Shown here: positions 46,489 through 54,323 of the stretch, piece after piece
Layout of the letters: the number at the start of each line of letters is the position of its first letter
Numbering within the stretch: position 1 is the stretch's first letter
From: a virus
IMG/VR virus record: IMGVR_UViG_3300028558_000029
Coordinates: 1 to 64,000 of that record
Length of the DNA: 64,000 bases
Reading direction: 5' to 3' (one strand)
Program-made: the position numbers and the translations under genes
Notes under the pieces: generated by a model
Seen by the model: the letters and a program-made list of their open reading frames with translations, nothing else
Databases searched by the model: none
Told to the model about the DNA's origin: nothing

Positions 46489-47662
46489 CCGCCCCTCCGA
46501 GACGCGCGTCTCCGCGGCTCACGTAGCCATTTCTGAATTTACCGGCGCCTCTCAAAAGGCGCGTGAGTTCGTCGCCATGCTTGACGCCGTTCTCCCCCTG
46601 ATGCCCCCGCGCCCCATGTCCGACGCAGGGTGGGCTCTTCTAGAGACGCTGGCGGCTTCGGTAGCTGGATATTCCGGCCCGATCAGAAAGGCCCTCGATG
46701 CCGCCCACGCATCCCGTGCCGAGCGGCAGCCCACTACGCCATCCGGCAACGCCCGCTGGGAAGATCATGGCGGCCCGATTGTTCGGGCAGACCCTGACCG
46801 TCGTCAATCCCCAACCGAAAGCGAGGTGATGCCAAATTCTACCCGATCCGGTCACGTCGGTTCCAAAGATACGACGAAGCCCCCGTCCATGGCGGCGGGG
46901 GCGGTCGATCCCAAGACGTGGGACGGGGGCGAGCGCAGGGAGAAGCAGCGGCGCGTCAAGGCTATGGCGGGCGAACACCTCCCAGCACGACGCGTCGGTG
47001 AAGACCGCCGCCAACCCCCTCCTCCAGATTGGAAGCAAGACGCGGCCGAGACTTCGCGCGTGATGCTGGCCAAGTCCCCAGCACCGCCGAAAGCCGGATC
47101 GACTGCTGGCGCTGGAGGAGCCCAAGCCATGACCACCATCACCGAAGCCCGGCTGACCGCAGAGCAACTGGACGAACTGCGGAAGGTGGCGGAAGCGGCT
47201 ACGCCGGGGCCGTGGACCGAAAAAGAGATTGGTTGGTGGCAGAACGACATCCTAGCCCCTGATGGTCATGCCGTTGTGAAGGCTGCCACCAGACCGGCCG
47301 GGGCATCAAATGCCAATGGAGGTGTTGCCCGCGTTAAGGACCGCACCCACATCGCCTCCTTCGATCCACCCACCGCCCTCGCCCTCCTCGACCGGATCGC
47401 GGTGCTGACGGAGGCGCTTCAATATTACGCAAAGACCTTCTGTGAAGGCGTCGAAAACGGGTGTGGGCACCTACATGAAAACGTTTGTAGTGGATGCAGC
47501 GCTTATGCCGCCCTATCTGCCCTCCCCCGGCCCGACAACCGCAAGCCGGGGAGGGAGAGGCGCAAGGAAGATCAGGGCTACTTCCCGCTTTCCGATGGCG
47601 GACGCAGAGGCCCACCCAATCAAGGCCCAAACCGCCGCCTCACCCAGCGGAGGAAAGCATGA
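46481..47662 (+). CDS. composite protein with Ea22-like C-terminal half
   Basis: A 393-residue frame. The N-terminal 210 residues are disordered, Pro/Arg-rich and contain repeated DRRQ/ERR motifs. From residue 217 (an in-frame ATG at 47129) the sequence LTAEQLDELRKVAEAATPGPW ... FDPPTALALLDRI (shown in part) fits the Ead/Ea22-like family seen in many phage early regions, with a CGHLHENVCSGC cysteine group after it. It may be two proteins made from nested starts. Confidence 0.5.
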   Translation: MTDRPSETRVSAAHVAISEFTGASQKAREFVAMLDAVLPLMPPRPMSDAGWALLETLAASVAGYSGPIRKALDAAHASRAERQPTTPSGNARWEDHGGPIVRADPDRRQSPTESEVMPNSTRSGHVGSKDTTKPPSMAAGAVDPKTWDGGERREKQRRVKAMAGEHLPARRVGEDRRQPPPPDWKQDAAETSRVMLAKSPAPPKAGSTAGAGGAQAMTTITEARLTAEQLDELRKVAEAATPGPWTEKEIGWWQNDILAPDGHAVVKAATRPAGASNANGGVARVKDRTHIASFDPPTALALLDRIAVLTEALQYYAKTFCEGVENGCGHLHENVCSGCSAYAALSALPRPDNRKPGRERRKEDQGYFPLSDGGRRGPPNQGPNRRLTQRRKA

Positions 47663-47982
47663 CCGCCCCCACCGACCGCGAGGAAACGCTTGAGGAGATG
47701 GCGGCGAGGCTTGGACATTGCGGTCGCCCGGTGATCTGCTACGAAACACTTAGCCCCGCTGGTTGCATTGGAACACGAGATACTTGCCAGCAGCACCGCA
47801 TCCTCTCCGCCCTTCGCGCCGCAGAAAATCGCGGGCTTGAGCGGGTCGGCCATGCAGTAGAGCACGCACCGGCTCCGTTTTGCGGGGACACGTCCGGAGA
47901 CGTTCGCCAAGAGGTTCTCCGTTTCATCCGCGCCCTAGCCAACGCCCCTGCCGAACCGGAGGATAGTAATCATGGGCGTTAG
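47659..47982 (+). CDS. small Cys-containing hypothetical protein
   Basis: A 107-residue protein with GGAGG five bases before ATG 47659. It has spaced Cys/His (GHCGRPVICY, GCIGTRDTCQQH) that could form a zinc site, and a helical C-terminus. It belongs to a run of small coupled early genes. No family recognised. Confidence 0.55.
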   Translation: MTAPTDREETLEEMAARLGHCGRPVICYETLSPAGCIGTRDTCQQHRILSALRAAENRGLERVGHAVEHAPAPFCGDTSGDVRQEVLRFIRALANAPAEPEDSNHGR

Positions 47983-48616
47983 GATTCATCCCTGCTACCG
48001 CTGCCCTCTCCGGAAGGGTTGCCCCGATCGAGAGCGCTGGGCACAGAAAGTCCAAGGTCTCGGACTGACGGCAGCGCGCTTCAAATGCCCCCGCCTCGGC
48101 TTTCAGCTTCGCCTTGGTCGTCGCATCGAAATCCGCGTTCCGGTCAGAGACACGAAATACCAACACGATGGCGTTGCATGGAAGCGTGCGAAGGCCACGA
48201 TCAGCGCTGTCCAGTCCTTGCGGGATCGGGCAGAAACTTTTCGTATTCGCATGGAGATTGCGGAAGACAACCTTACCAAGGTTTGTATTCAACGAGACCA
48301 AGCCAAAGCCGAACTCGCCGCTACTTCCAAATGGCTGGGCGAACTTCTCGCCATCATCCACCGAGACGGCGGGCACTATTCCCAAGAGCGCGGCTGGCAG
48401 AAATCGGTCAACGACGCGCACCTGATCTGGGCAGACCTTATTGGCAAGGCGGAAGAACTCGCCGCCCTCAAGTCCCGCCCCGAGGGGAGAGTGGTGACGG
48501 CGGAGGCGTTGCAAGACGCCATGCAGTTCATCGCCGGCAAGGGATTGAAGGTCGAATTGAACGATGCTCGTCGAGTGCTGGAACTCCTCGGACCCATCCT
48601 CTCAAGCATGGACTGA
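47972..48616 (+). CDS. hypothetical protein with N-terminal Cys motif and coiled coil
   Basis: A 214-residue protein. The first 15 residues carry CYRCPLRKGC, a likely zinc knuckle. A central charged coiled coil follows (AETFRIRMEIAEDNLTKV), then a helical C-terminus. It overlaps the preceding gene by 11 bases. No family recognised. Confidence 0.55.
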   Translation: MGVRIHPCYRCPLRKGCPDRERWAQKVQGLGLTAARFKCPRLGFQLRLGRRIEIRVPVRDTKYQHDGVAWKRAKATISAVQSLRDRAETFRIRMEIAEDNLTKVCIQRDQAKAELAATSKWLGELLAIIHRDGGHYSQERGWQKSVNDAHLIWADLIGKAEELAALKSRPEGRVVTAEALQDAMQFIAGKGLKVELNDARRVLELLGPILSSMD

Positions 48617-48618
48617 CC

Positions 48619-48957
48619 ATGGCTCCGCCAATCACCGTCTGGACTCCAGACCGCGTTGCCAAGCTGCGCGAGCTATTCGCCGCCGGCCTCCCTGTGGGTG
48701 CTATCGCCAAGCAGCTGAGCACTAGTAAAGCGAGTGCTTACGTGCATCTTCTCAAGCTGGGCCTGTCGACTCGCGCTAGACGCAATCTCAGGCCGCTCGA
48801 CGAGCGCAACCGAACCATCCTCGCCATGTTCGAGGCTGGTTACCAACGGAAGGAAATAGCGGCCGAGCTGGGCCTGACATCCTGCCACATCGGCAATCTG
48901 CTCACAACCTTCGGACTGAGCATCCGGGCACGCAACAAAGAAAGGAAAACAAAATGA
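48619..48957 (+). CDS. GcrA N-terminal-like HTH protein
   Basis: A 112-residue protein. The start VWTPDRVAKLRELFAAGLPVGAIAKQL (in parts VWTPDRVAKLREL and AGLPVGAIAKQL) matches the N-terminal HTH of GcrA-like proteins. A second HTH-like repeat follows (ILAMFEAGYQRKEIAAELGL). It lacks the C-terminal GcrA motif, which occurs alone in the 45845 gene. It probably binds DNA and regulates host or phage genes. Confidence 0.65.
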   Translation: MAPPITVWTPDRVAKLRELFAAGLPVGAIAKQLSTSKASAYVHLLKLGLSTRARRNLRPLDERNRTILAMFEAGYQRKEIAAELGLTSCHIGNLLTTFGLSIRARNKERKTK

Positions 48958-49298
48958 AGATTCTCATCTTTGGTGGCTCCAACAGCCACAATGTCTATCT
49001 GGTCTACAAAACGCTGACTCCGCTTCACCGGAGCAAGCCGATCACCAGCGTCGCCCACACCAACGAATCCGGTATCGGCCGGATCATCGCCAAGTGGGCC
49101 AAACAGCACGGGGTCGAGGAGATCGTTTACACGCCATCCTGGTACGACCAGAAAGAGCCGGTCCTGCGCAACGCCATGCTGCTGGCATTCGAGTCGCCGG
49201 ACGTGGTTATCGCCATGTCCGACGACCTCGCGACACGCAATCTGGTGGCCATGGCGCGCAAGAATCATATCAAGACACTAGAGGTGGGGTCAAAATAG
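48954..49298 (+). CDS. SLOG-domain protein (DUF2493/YspA-like)
   Basis: A 114-residue Rossmann-like protein. It opens MKILIFGGSNS, then KPITSVAHTNESGIGRIIAKWAKQHG (in part TNESGIGRIIAKWA), and ends with PDVVIAMSDDLATRNLVAMARKNHI. This is the order of the DUF2493/YspA branch of the SLOG superfamily, which binds nucleotide-derived ligands. In phages and defence systems SLOG proteins sense NAD- or ADP-ribose-like signals; the ligand here is unknown. Confidence 0.6.
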   Translation: MKILIFGGSNSHNVYLVYKTLTPLHRSKPITSVAHTNESGIGRIIAKWAKQHGVEEIVYTPSWYDQKEPVLRNAMLLAFESPDVVIAMSDDLATRNLVAMARKNHIKTLEVGSK

Positions 49299-49406
49299 TC
49301 ATCAAGGCCCCACCTATATGGAGAATTCATTCCTAATTGCGGGGCCTCGAAACTGTGACTAGGCTGGTTGCCTCACTGGTGGTGGTGAGATTCAATCGGG
49401 GCTAAA
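49299..49406. promoter_or_regulatory. leader before the primase-helicase gene with stem-loops
   Basis: GGCCCC near 49306 can pair with GGGGCC near 49340 across 28 bases, and CTCAC-tggtggtg-GTGAG forms a hairpin near 49372-49389. The second stem lies about 17 bases before the start codon and could affect ribosome access. No convincing promoter boxes are seen. Confidence 0.35.
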
Positions 49407-51602
49407 ATGACCGGGGACAAGCTGGCTTCCTTCATGGAAGCTATGGCCAGGAGGGGGATTGCTTCTGGCCACATAATTCCGGACGGTAAGCTGCATCGCT
49501 GCGACACGACAGCTCGAAACGGGTCTGGCGATGCGGCTTACGTTCTGTACATGAACGGAATAGCCCATGGCGGCTTTCAGAACTGGCAGGATGGCCAGGG
49601 CTGGGAGGACTGGCAGAGCGGCGAGGAGTCGTCGCTCTCATGGGAACAGCGCCAATCCTACTACCGGGCGGTGCAGGAACAGCGGAGGCAGCGAGATGAG
49701 GAGTCGGCGAGGCGTCGAGAGAGTGCAGCTCAAAGCGCGCAAAAACTCTGGACATTGGGCGCGGAAATTCAGCGGACGGACGTTGTTCATCCCTATCTCG
49801 AAAGAAAGCATGTCGGCGCTCACGGCATCCGGTCGGATGGCGGACGCCTGCTTGTACCGGCATGGGGTATGGATGGAGTTCTTCACACGCTCCAGACGAT
49901 CGACATATCTGGTCAAAAACTCTACCTTCCAGGCGGCAGCGTCCAAGGGCACTTCCACGTTGTCGGGGTTCCTCGCGAGTCGACACCCCTCCTGATCGCC
50001 GAAGGCTACGCCACGGCTGCCAGCCTGCATGAGTCGACGGGCTATCCGGTCATTGTCACCTTCCAGGCCAACAACCTTCTGCCGGTCGCGCAGGCATGGC
50101 GTGAGCGCATGCCGACGGCCAGGATCGCCGTCTGTGCCGATGACGACTGGAAGACCGTCGTCGGCGGCAGGCCGACCAATGTCGGCGTGATCAAGGCCAC
50201 CGAAGCCGCACAGGCCATCGCTGGTTTTCTTATCGTGCCCAAGTTTGTCAAAAATAGGGTGGACAAGGACACCGACTTCAACGATCTGGCAATTTCAGAA
50301 GGGCCGGACGCCGTTCGCCGCCAGATCGAGTCGGTCATCAACAACCGGCTGGTCCATGCCACACCGTTTACATGGATGGATGAGTCGACCATCCCGCCGC
50401 GTGCCTGGCTCTATGGCCGGCACCTGATTCGCCGCCACGTCAGCCTGACCATCGCGCCCGGTGCCATGGGCAAGTCAAGCCTGCTGATCGGGGACGCCAT
50501 AGCGATGGCGAGCGGCAAGGATTTGTTGAACAGCTATGTGCATCCGGGGCGGGATGGTGGCCAGGGGGATGACCGAGGCGCATCCCGGGACAATAACCGA
50601 GACACCCTATCGGGCGTCTCGTCCCAACCCGGAGTCCAAGGGCACCGGGTTTGGTACTGGAACCTTGAAGACCCCGCCGACGAGCTGCAACGCCGCTTCA
50701 TCGCCGCCATCCGTCACTATGGCGTGGAGCCCGAGTCCCTAGCCGACCGGCTGTTTGTCGATTCAGGCCGACAGCAAGGGCTGACCATGGCCCGGCAGGA
50801 CCGTGGCGAAACCATCATCATGGAGCCGATCGTCGACGCTGTGATCAAGGAGATCAAGGAACGGAAGATCGACGTGCTTATCGTCGATCCGTTCGTCTCC
50901 TGCCACACCGTGCCCGAGAACGACAATGGGGCCGTGGATGCCGTGATCAAGCGGTGGGCCAAGGTGGCCGACGAATGCGATTGCGCCATAGAGTTGGTCC
51001 ACCACAGCCGCAAGCTGGGTGGGGGCGAAGCGACAGCGGAGTCTTCGCGAGGAGCATCGGCCCTCCTGGCCGCCGCGCGCTCGGTGCGCGTGCTCAACCG
51101 GATGACCAAGGAGGAGGCCGAGGAGGCCAGCGTTCCGACTTATGGAAAGTCCGGACATTTGAGTTATTTCCGGGTCAGCCATGACAAGGAGAACCTGACT
51201 CCAGCCAGCCCGGAAAGCAGCTGGTTCCATTTTTTGAGCGTCGAGCTGGCCAATGGGGACAATGTCGGCGTGATCGAACCGTGGAAGTGGCCGAGCGCGT
51301 TCGACGGCATCTCCGCGAGCATCCTGCCGGCCGTGCAGCGGGCCGTGTCAGGCAAGGGGCTGAGGTACGACAGCCGATCGGAAGAGTGGGTTGGATTCGC
51401 CGTGGCCCGCATTGCCGGGCTGGATCACCAGGACATGGCGGCCAGGGCGCAGATACGGCGCATGGTCGACCAGTGGATTCAGAACGCCGTGCTGCGCAAG
51501 ATCGAGGTGGTGACGGAGCGCCGGCAGACCAAGGTGGCCATCGAAGTGGGGCGGTGGGTCGAGGGTTTCGTGGGCGCTACAGTCGTTGACGAGGAACTGT
51601 AG
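49407..51602 (+). CDS. primase-helicase: Toprim domain fused to RepA-type ATPase
   Basis: A 731-residue replication protein. The N-terminal third contains a TraC-like Toprim domain: LLIAEGYATAAS near 193-204 and VCADDDWK near 242-249, whose acidic residues bind metal. From about 340 follows an AAA_25/RepA-like helicase core with Walker A PGAMGKSSL near 351 and Walker B VLIVDPFVS near 490, then VHHSRK. It would unwind and prime phage DNA. An inserted Gly/Asp/Arg-rich low-complexity loop lies near 380-410. Confidence 0.8.
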   Translation: MTGDKLASFMEAMARRGIASGHIIPDGKLHRCDTTARNGSGDAAYVLYMNGIAHGGFQNWQDGQGWEDWQSGEESSLSWEQRQSYYRAVQEQRRQRDEESARRRESAAQSAQKLWTLGAEIQRTDVVHPYLERKHVGAHGIRSDGGRLLVPAWGMDGVLHTLQTIDISGQKLYLPGGSVQGHFHVVGVPRESTPLLIAEGYATAASLHESTGYPVIVTFQANNLLPVAQAWRERMPTARIAVCADDDWKTVVGGRPTNVGVIKATEAAQAIAGFLIVPKFVKNRVDKDTDFNDLAISEGPDAVRRQIESVINNRLVHATPFTWMDESTIPPRAWLYGRHLIRRHVSLTIAPGAMGKSSLLIGDAIAMASGKDLLNSYVHPGRDGGQGDDRGASRDNNRDTLSGVSSQPGVQGHRVWYWNLEDPADELQRRFIAAIRHYGVEPESLADRLFVDSGRQQGLTMARQDRGETIIMEPIVDAVIKEIKERKIDVLIVDPFVSCHTVPENDNGAVDAVIKRWAKVADECDCAIELVHHSRKLGGGEATAESSRGASALLAAARSVRVLNRMTKEEAEEASVPTYGKSGHLSYFRVSHDKENLTPASPESSWFHFLSVELANGDNVGVIEPWKWPSAFDGISASILPAVQRAVSGKGLRYDSRSEEWVGFAVARIAGLDHQDMAARAQIRRMVDQWIQNAVLRKIEVVTERRQTKVAIEVGRWVEGFVGATVVDEEL

Positions 51603-51734
51603 CATGACTGTAGCAACTGTAGCACCAGGCTGCGAAGGTGACCATTGCTACAGTCGCTACAGATATTACCCCCATAGGGGGGAATAATATCTGTAAAGCC
51701 CTGCGGGCTAGCGACTGTAGCAGCCATGGTCACC
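51576..51734. other. candidate replication origin: iteron-like repeats and branched inverted repeat
   Basis: CTGTAGC or its complement occurs seven times in 146 bases (51576, 51597, 51608, 51617, 51647, 51656, 51715). GGTGACCA/TGGTCACC (51637/51727) encloses GCTACAGTCGCT/AGCGACTGTAGC (51647/51710). Inside are two hairpins, ACAGATATT/AATATCTGT (51659/51686) capped by CCCCC/GGGGG, and AGCCC-tgc-GGGCT (51697-51709). It follows the primase-helicase gene directly. Confidence 0.6.
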
Positions 51735-51839
51735 GTAGGCGAGTGTAGCGGGGTGCGGCGGGCAGGATGGTCAGACGGAAAATCGGAGATATTGTTTTGG
51801 AATTGGTCGAACGGAAAATCGGGGGCTGGGTTTGAAAAA

Positions 51840-52037
51840 ATGATATGGCTGGTTCAGATCGACGCGCCGCAGCCTGACGCCGCGATCATCGTCGCGTCCG
51901 GCGAAGTGGTTTTCGCGACTCCGGCCCTCGGATGGGCGGTGGGGAAGTCGGCGACGGAAATTTACGAATGGTGCGAGAGGAAGGGGTATCAGACATCGGC
52001 TGCGAGGATCGCTAGCAGGCGCGATAGCGCGACATAG
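51840..52037 (+). CDS. small hypothetical protein
   Basis: A 65-residue protein from ATG 51840 (MIWLVQIDAPQPDAAIIVAS). The frame stays open to an ATG at 51726, but that start lies in the right arm of the inverted repeat. The fold looks like two strand pairs and a helix (SATEIYEWCERKGYQ). It is the last forward gene before the convergent region. Confidence 0.5.
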   Translation: MIWLVQIDAPQPDAAIIVASGEVVFATPALGWAVGKSATEIYEWCERKGYQTSAARIASRRDSAT

Positions 52038-52172
52038 CGATTGCGTGCGTTCTGGTGAGGCTACAGGCCGGTTTGTGGGTTGTCTGGTATGGTGGTAGCT
52101 GATGGGGTGGTTTGTGAGGCCTGTACGGGGCTTAGAATGGATTGCGGATTCGGCTGGCCTGGGTGGTTCGGC

Positions 52173-52206
52173 AAAAGAAAGCCCGGCACGCGGTAGCGGC
52201 CGGGCT
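52173..52206 (-). terminator. rho-independent terminator of the reverse-strand operon
   Basis: Read leftward, AGCCCGGC (52206-52199) pairs with GCCGGGCT (52187-52180) over eight bases and is followed by TTTCTTTT (52179-52172). It lies 25 bases after the last reverse gene. The 52038-52172 stretch between the convergent genes also holds ACAGGCCGGTTTGTG at 52062, a repeat discussed separately, and no gene. Confidence 0.85.
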
Positions 52207-52230
52207 GGTAGTGTGTAAACGGTTAGTGGT

Positions 52231-52647
52231 TCAGTCTTCCCATTCGACCTTGATAGTGGCGAAATAACCTTCGCTAGGCGGTCTGGCATAGCCAGCCGTG
52301 ATTGCTTGGTCTCTGGATTCGTAAAGCCTGATTCCAGGCCCGGCCGTCATGGGTGGGCGCGGTTCGCGCTCTTTGCCGGGGTGGCGATAGAGATTGAGCC
52401 AACCGACACGCTTGGTGGGGATGTTGACAAGATCGCCCGGCATATTCCCTTTTGAACCATAGCCAAGCCCACCGGCGGTGAAGCAGGCTACCGCCTCCCC
52501 GTATCCAGCCATATCGTCAATCAGGGCAACAATAGACATGCTGCCCCCGACTCGGTTTGTCGAAATGATCCGGGCTCTCCGCCCATCGCGAGTCTGGACG
52601 GGTTTGGCGGGGTCGAAGGGCTTTGGTATGGTTGCGCTGCAAGCCAT
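52231..52647 (-). CDS. hypothetical protein, last gene of reverse operon
   Basis: A 138-residue protein, beta-rich with Gly (IVALIDDMAGYGEAVACFTAGGLGYG in parts). The upstream leader CGTTTAAACTAAAGGA is identical to that of the 54297 gene. Small beta proteins with a GRRARIISTNRVG-like opening occur in phages without assigned function. No catalytic motif. Confidence 0.55.
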   Translation of the reverse strand: MACSATIPKPFDPAKPVQTRDGRRARIISTNRVGGSMSIVALIDDMAGYGEAVACFTAGGLGYGSKGNMPGDLVNIPTKRVGWLNLYRHPGKEREPRPPMTAGPGIRLYESRDQAITAGYARPPSEGYFATIKVEWED

Positions 52648-52673
52648 TGTGATAGATCCTTTAGTTTAAACGT

Positions 52674-52739
52674 TCAGTCGCTATGCGCCACGGCATAGAT
52701 GACCAGGATGAGGCTGACGAAGATGAGGGTCGCGGTCAT
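52674..52739 (-). CDS. 21-residue membrane micro-protein
   Basis: Read leftward: MTATLIFVSLILVIYAVAHSD, one membrane span of about 16 residues. GGAGGAAGC directly precedes the ATG, which overlaps the stop of the next upstream micro-ORF (ATGA). It is the last of three chained tiny ORFs and could modulate a membrane protein or signal toxicity to the host. Confidence 0.5.
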   Translation of the reverse strand: MTATLIFVSLILVIYAVAHSD

Positions 52740-52783
52740 GCTTCCTCCGCCTCGTAGTGGCGGGCCTGAAATTTTGGTTTCAT
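52736..52783 (-). CDS. 15-residue micro-ORF
   Basis: Read leftward: MKPKFQARHYEAEEA. It has GAGGAG five bases before the ATG, and overlaps the stops or starts of both neighbours by four bases. The strong ribosome site suggests translation, perhaps only to couple the flanking micro-ORFs. Confidence 0.4.
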   Translation of the reverse strand: MKPKFQARHYEAEEA

Positions 52784-52845
52784 GATAGCTCCTCTTTGTG
52801 CAGCCCGCGCGAGCGGGCAAGGAGGAACTGACGGGGTGTGATCAT
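52780..52845 (-). CDS. 21-residue micro-ORF
   Basis: Read leftward: MITPRQFLLARSRGLHKEELS. The ATG overlaps the TGA of the 99-residue gene upstream, and its own TGA overlaps the next ATG. It is basic and amphipathic. A CCCGC-TCGC-GCGGG stem lies within it. Confidence 0.4.
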   Translation of the reverse strand: MITPRQFLLARSRGLHKEELS

Positions 52846-53141
52846 GGCGTAGACTCCGCCAGTCCGCAGGCTTCGAGCAACCGCCGCCGAAGGCGGGGAT
52901 TGTGACCATGCAAGCGATTCTGGGCCAGGAAGACAGCTAGGATATCGCCCTTGATCGCCAGGAACTTAATGGCCGGGCGAGCGGACTCGACAAGGCATTG
53001 AGCGGTAGCGGGAGAACATGTCCGGCCGGCGGGATCGTTCGGGATCGGGGCGCGAATGCAGCCATCGCGCAACTCCCATCGAAGGCCGGCGGGATTGTCT
53101 TTCAGGTAGTCAACGATCTGACAGACGGTAGGTTGAGTCAT
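52842..53141 (-). CDS. hypothetical protein
   Basis: A 99-residue protein read leftward from ATG 53141 with AGGA eight bases upstream. It is helical with several Cys and a basic C-terminus (HNPRLRRRLLEACG). The frame extends upstream without ribosome-site support. No family recognised. Confidence 0.55.
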   Translation of the reverse strand: MTQPTVCQIVDYLKDNPAGLRWELRDGCIRAPIPNDPAGRTCSPATAQCLVESARPAIKFLAIKGDILAVFLAQNRLHGHNPRLRRRLLEACGLAESTP

Positions 53142-53226
53142 GGTCTGGTTCCTATCGGTTAGGCTGGCACCGCAAAGCCCCGCCAATGGGGCTACCACGG
53201 GCGGGGCGGGGCGGGGCTAGGTCTGA

Positions 53227-53454
53227 CTACTCGTCGTATTCGCTGGGGTCTAGGAGCGGCAGAATCTCGACGGGATCGGCCCATCCTTCGGTGGCTTCGT
53301 TTGCCTCCGCTTCGTCGCGAAAGGGACCGTAGGCAGCAAAGCCGGTGTAGATCGATCCGACCAGCACTATCGCGAGCGGTTCGGGCAGCGGCAGGGGTGG
53401 GCGTTTCGCCGGTTCGGCCGGCTCCTCGGTTGTGGGTGTTCCATCCATGCTCAT
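53227..53454 (-). CDS. small acidic hypothetical protein
   Basis: A 75-residue protein starting at ATG 53454 (MSMDGTP), with ATG 53448 as a better-spaced alternative to GGAG. It is Pro/Glu-rich at the start, then IVLVGSIYTGFAAYGPFRDEAEANEA, a strand-helix unit like that of small phage proteins that act on nucleotides or form coats. The function is unknown. A GC-rich stretch without genes (53142-53226) follows it. Confidence 0.5.
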   Translation of the reverse strand: MSMDGTPTTEEPAEPAKRPPLPLPEPLAIVLVGSIYTGFAAYGPFRDEAEANEATEGWADPVEILPLLDPSEYDE

Positions 53455-53564
53455 TGTCTCCAGGTATGTCGATTGAGCCACCATGAGGCGGCAAAGATGG
53501 CAAGGGAGGCGATAGCGGTAACGCCAGCCCTTGCCAGTGACCAGATCAACCGGGGAGCGGCCAT
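53451..53564 (-). CDS. 37-residue membrane peptide
   Basis: Read leftward the ORF begins MAAPRLIWSLARAG and has a span (VTAIASLAIFAASWWL). Its TGA overlaps the ATG of the next gene. A competing 15-residue frame (53546-53593, MKNETELSGQWPLPG) starts in the stop of the 234-residue gene and overlaps it; one or both may be translated. Confidence 0.45.
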   Translation of the reverse strand: MAAPRLIWSLARAGVTAIASLAIFAASWWLNRHTWRQ

Positions 53565-53592
53565 TGTCCGGACAATTCAGTTTCGTTTTTCA

Positions 53593-54297
53593 TTATCGAA
53601 TCCACTCGGTGGTGAAGATCGCGTTTGCGTAGGGATCGCGGTCTGGCGACGTGACGGCGAGTCGCTTCGCTGCTTTCGCGACCGGATCGGCCGCTTTCGG
53701 CTTGTGTCCGGTCTTCAGTTCGGCGTAGGGCCGGACTGGCAGCTTGGGCGGATTCGCCGCTTTCTCCGCTTTCACTTTTCGTGCGTTTACACGAACAAAC
53801 TCAAGAACAGCCTCGGCTTGCGATAGCTCGAGTGGACGGGGCGGAGTCGCCTGTGAGCGGAGGAAGAAGAACGATTGGGCGAATCGCCGTGCTGTCTCGG
53901 TTCCCCCGAATCTTTCCAAGTGCTGGATTCCGGCTTGTGGGTCGGACAGGACCATGTGGACGTTGGGGAAGTGATAGACGTGAACCGGGCGCGAGGCGGG
54001 ATGCGCGCGCGTTCGCAGGTTAAGGATAGCGTCGCTGGCTAGCACGATATGCTGGCGGACATACCGATTGACGCTGCCGTTTCGAACGAACGCAACGATA
54101 TGGTCGCCGAAATCGCCGATAGCGGCGATAACGGTTGATTCGCTGTTGCCGGTCGGGCGCGAGTATAGAACCTGACATACCATCGCCTCCGATCTCTCCG
54201 GGGATGTTCGGAGCGTCTGGTGACGATTCGTCATGCGGCGACTCGTCATGTTGACAAAGCCGTAGATGATCTGGGCATTCGTGAAAGCGCGGGGCAT
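53593..54297 (-). CDS. hypothetical protein
   Basis: A 234-residue protein read from ATG 54297 after AAGGAG, with leader CGTTTAAACTAAAGGA. The N-terminal 150 residues are mixed alpha-beta (STVIAAIGDFGDHIVAFVRNG, ARPVHVYHFPNVHMV-like strands); the C-terminus is Lys/Ala/Pro-rich and disordered. No family recognised. It could act with the amidotransferase pair upstream in the operon. Confidence 0.55.
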   Translation of the reverse strand: MPRAFTNAQIIYGFVNMTSRRMTNRHQTLRTSPERSEAMVCQVLYSRPTGNSESTVIAAIGDFGDHIVAFVRNGSVNRYVRQHIVLASDAILNLRTRAHPASRPVHVYHFPNVHMVLSDPQAGIQHLERFGGTETARRFAQSFFFLRSQATPPRPLELSQAEAVLEFVRVNARKVKAEKAANPPKLPVRPYAELKTGHKPKAADPVAKAAKRLAVTSPDRDPYANAIFTTEWIR

Positions 54298-54323
54298 GGT
54301 TGAGTCTCCTTTAGTTTAAACGG

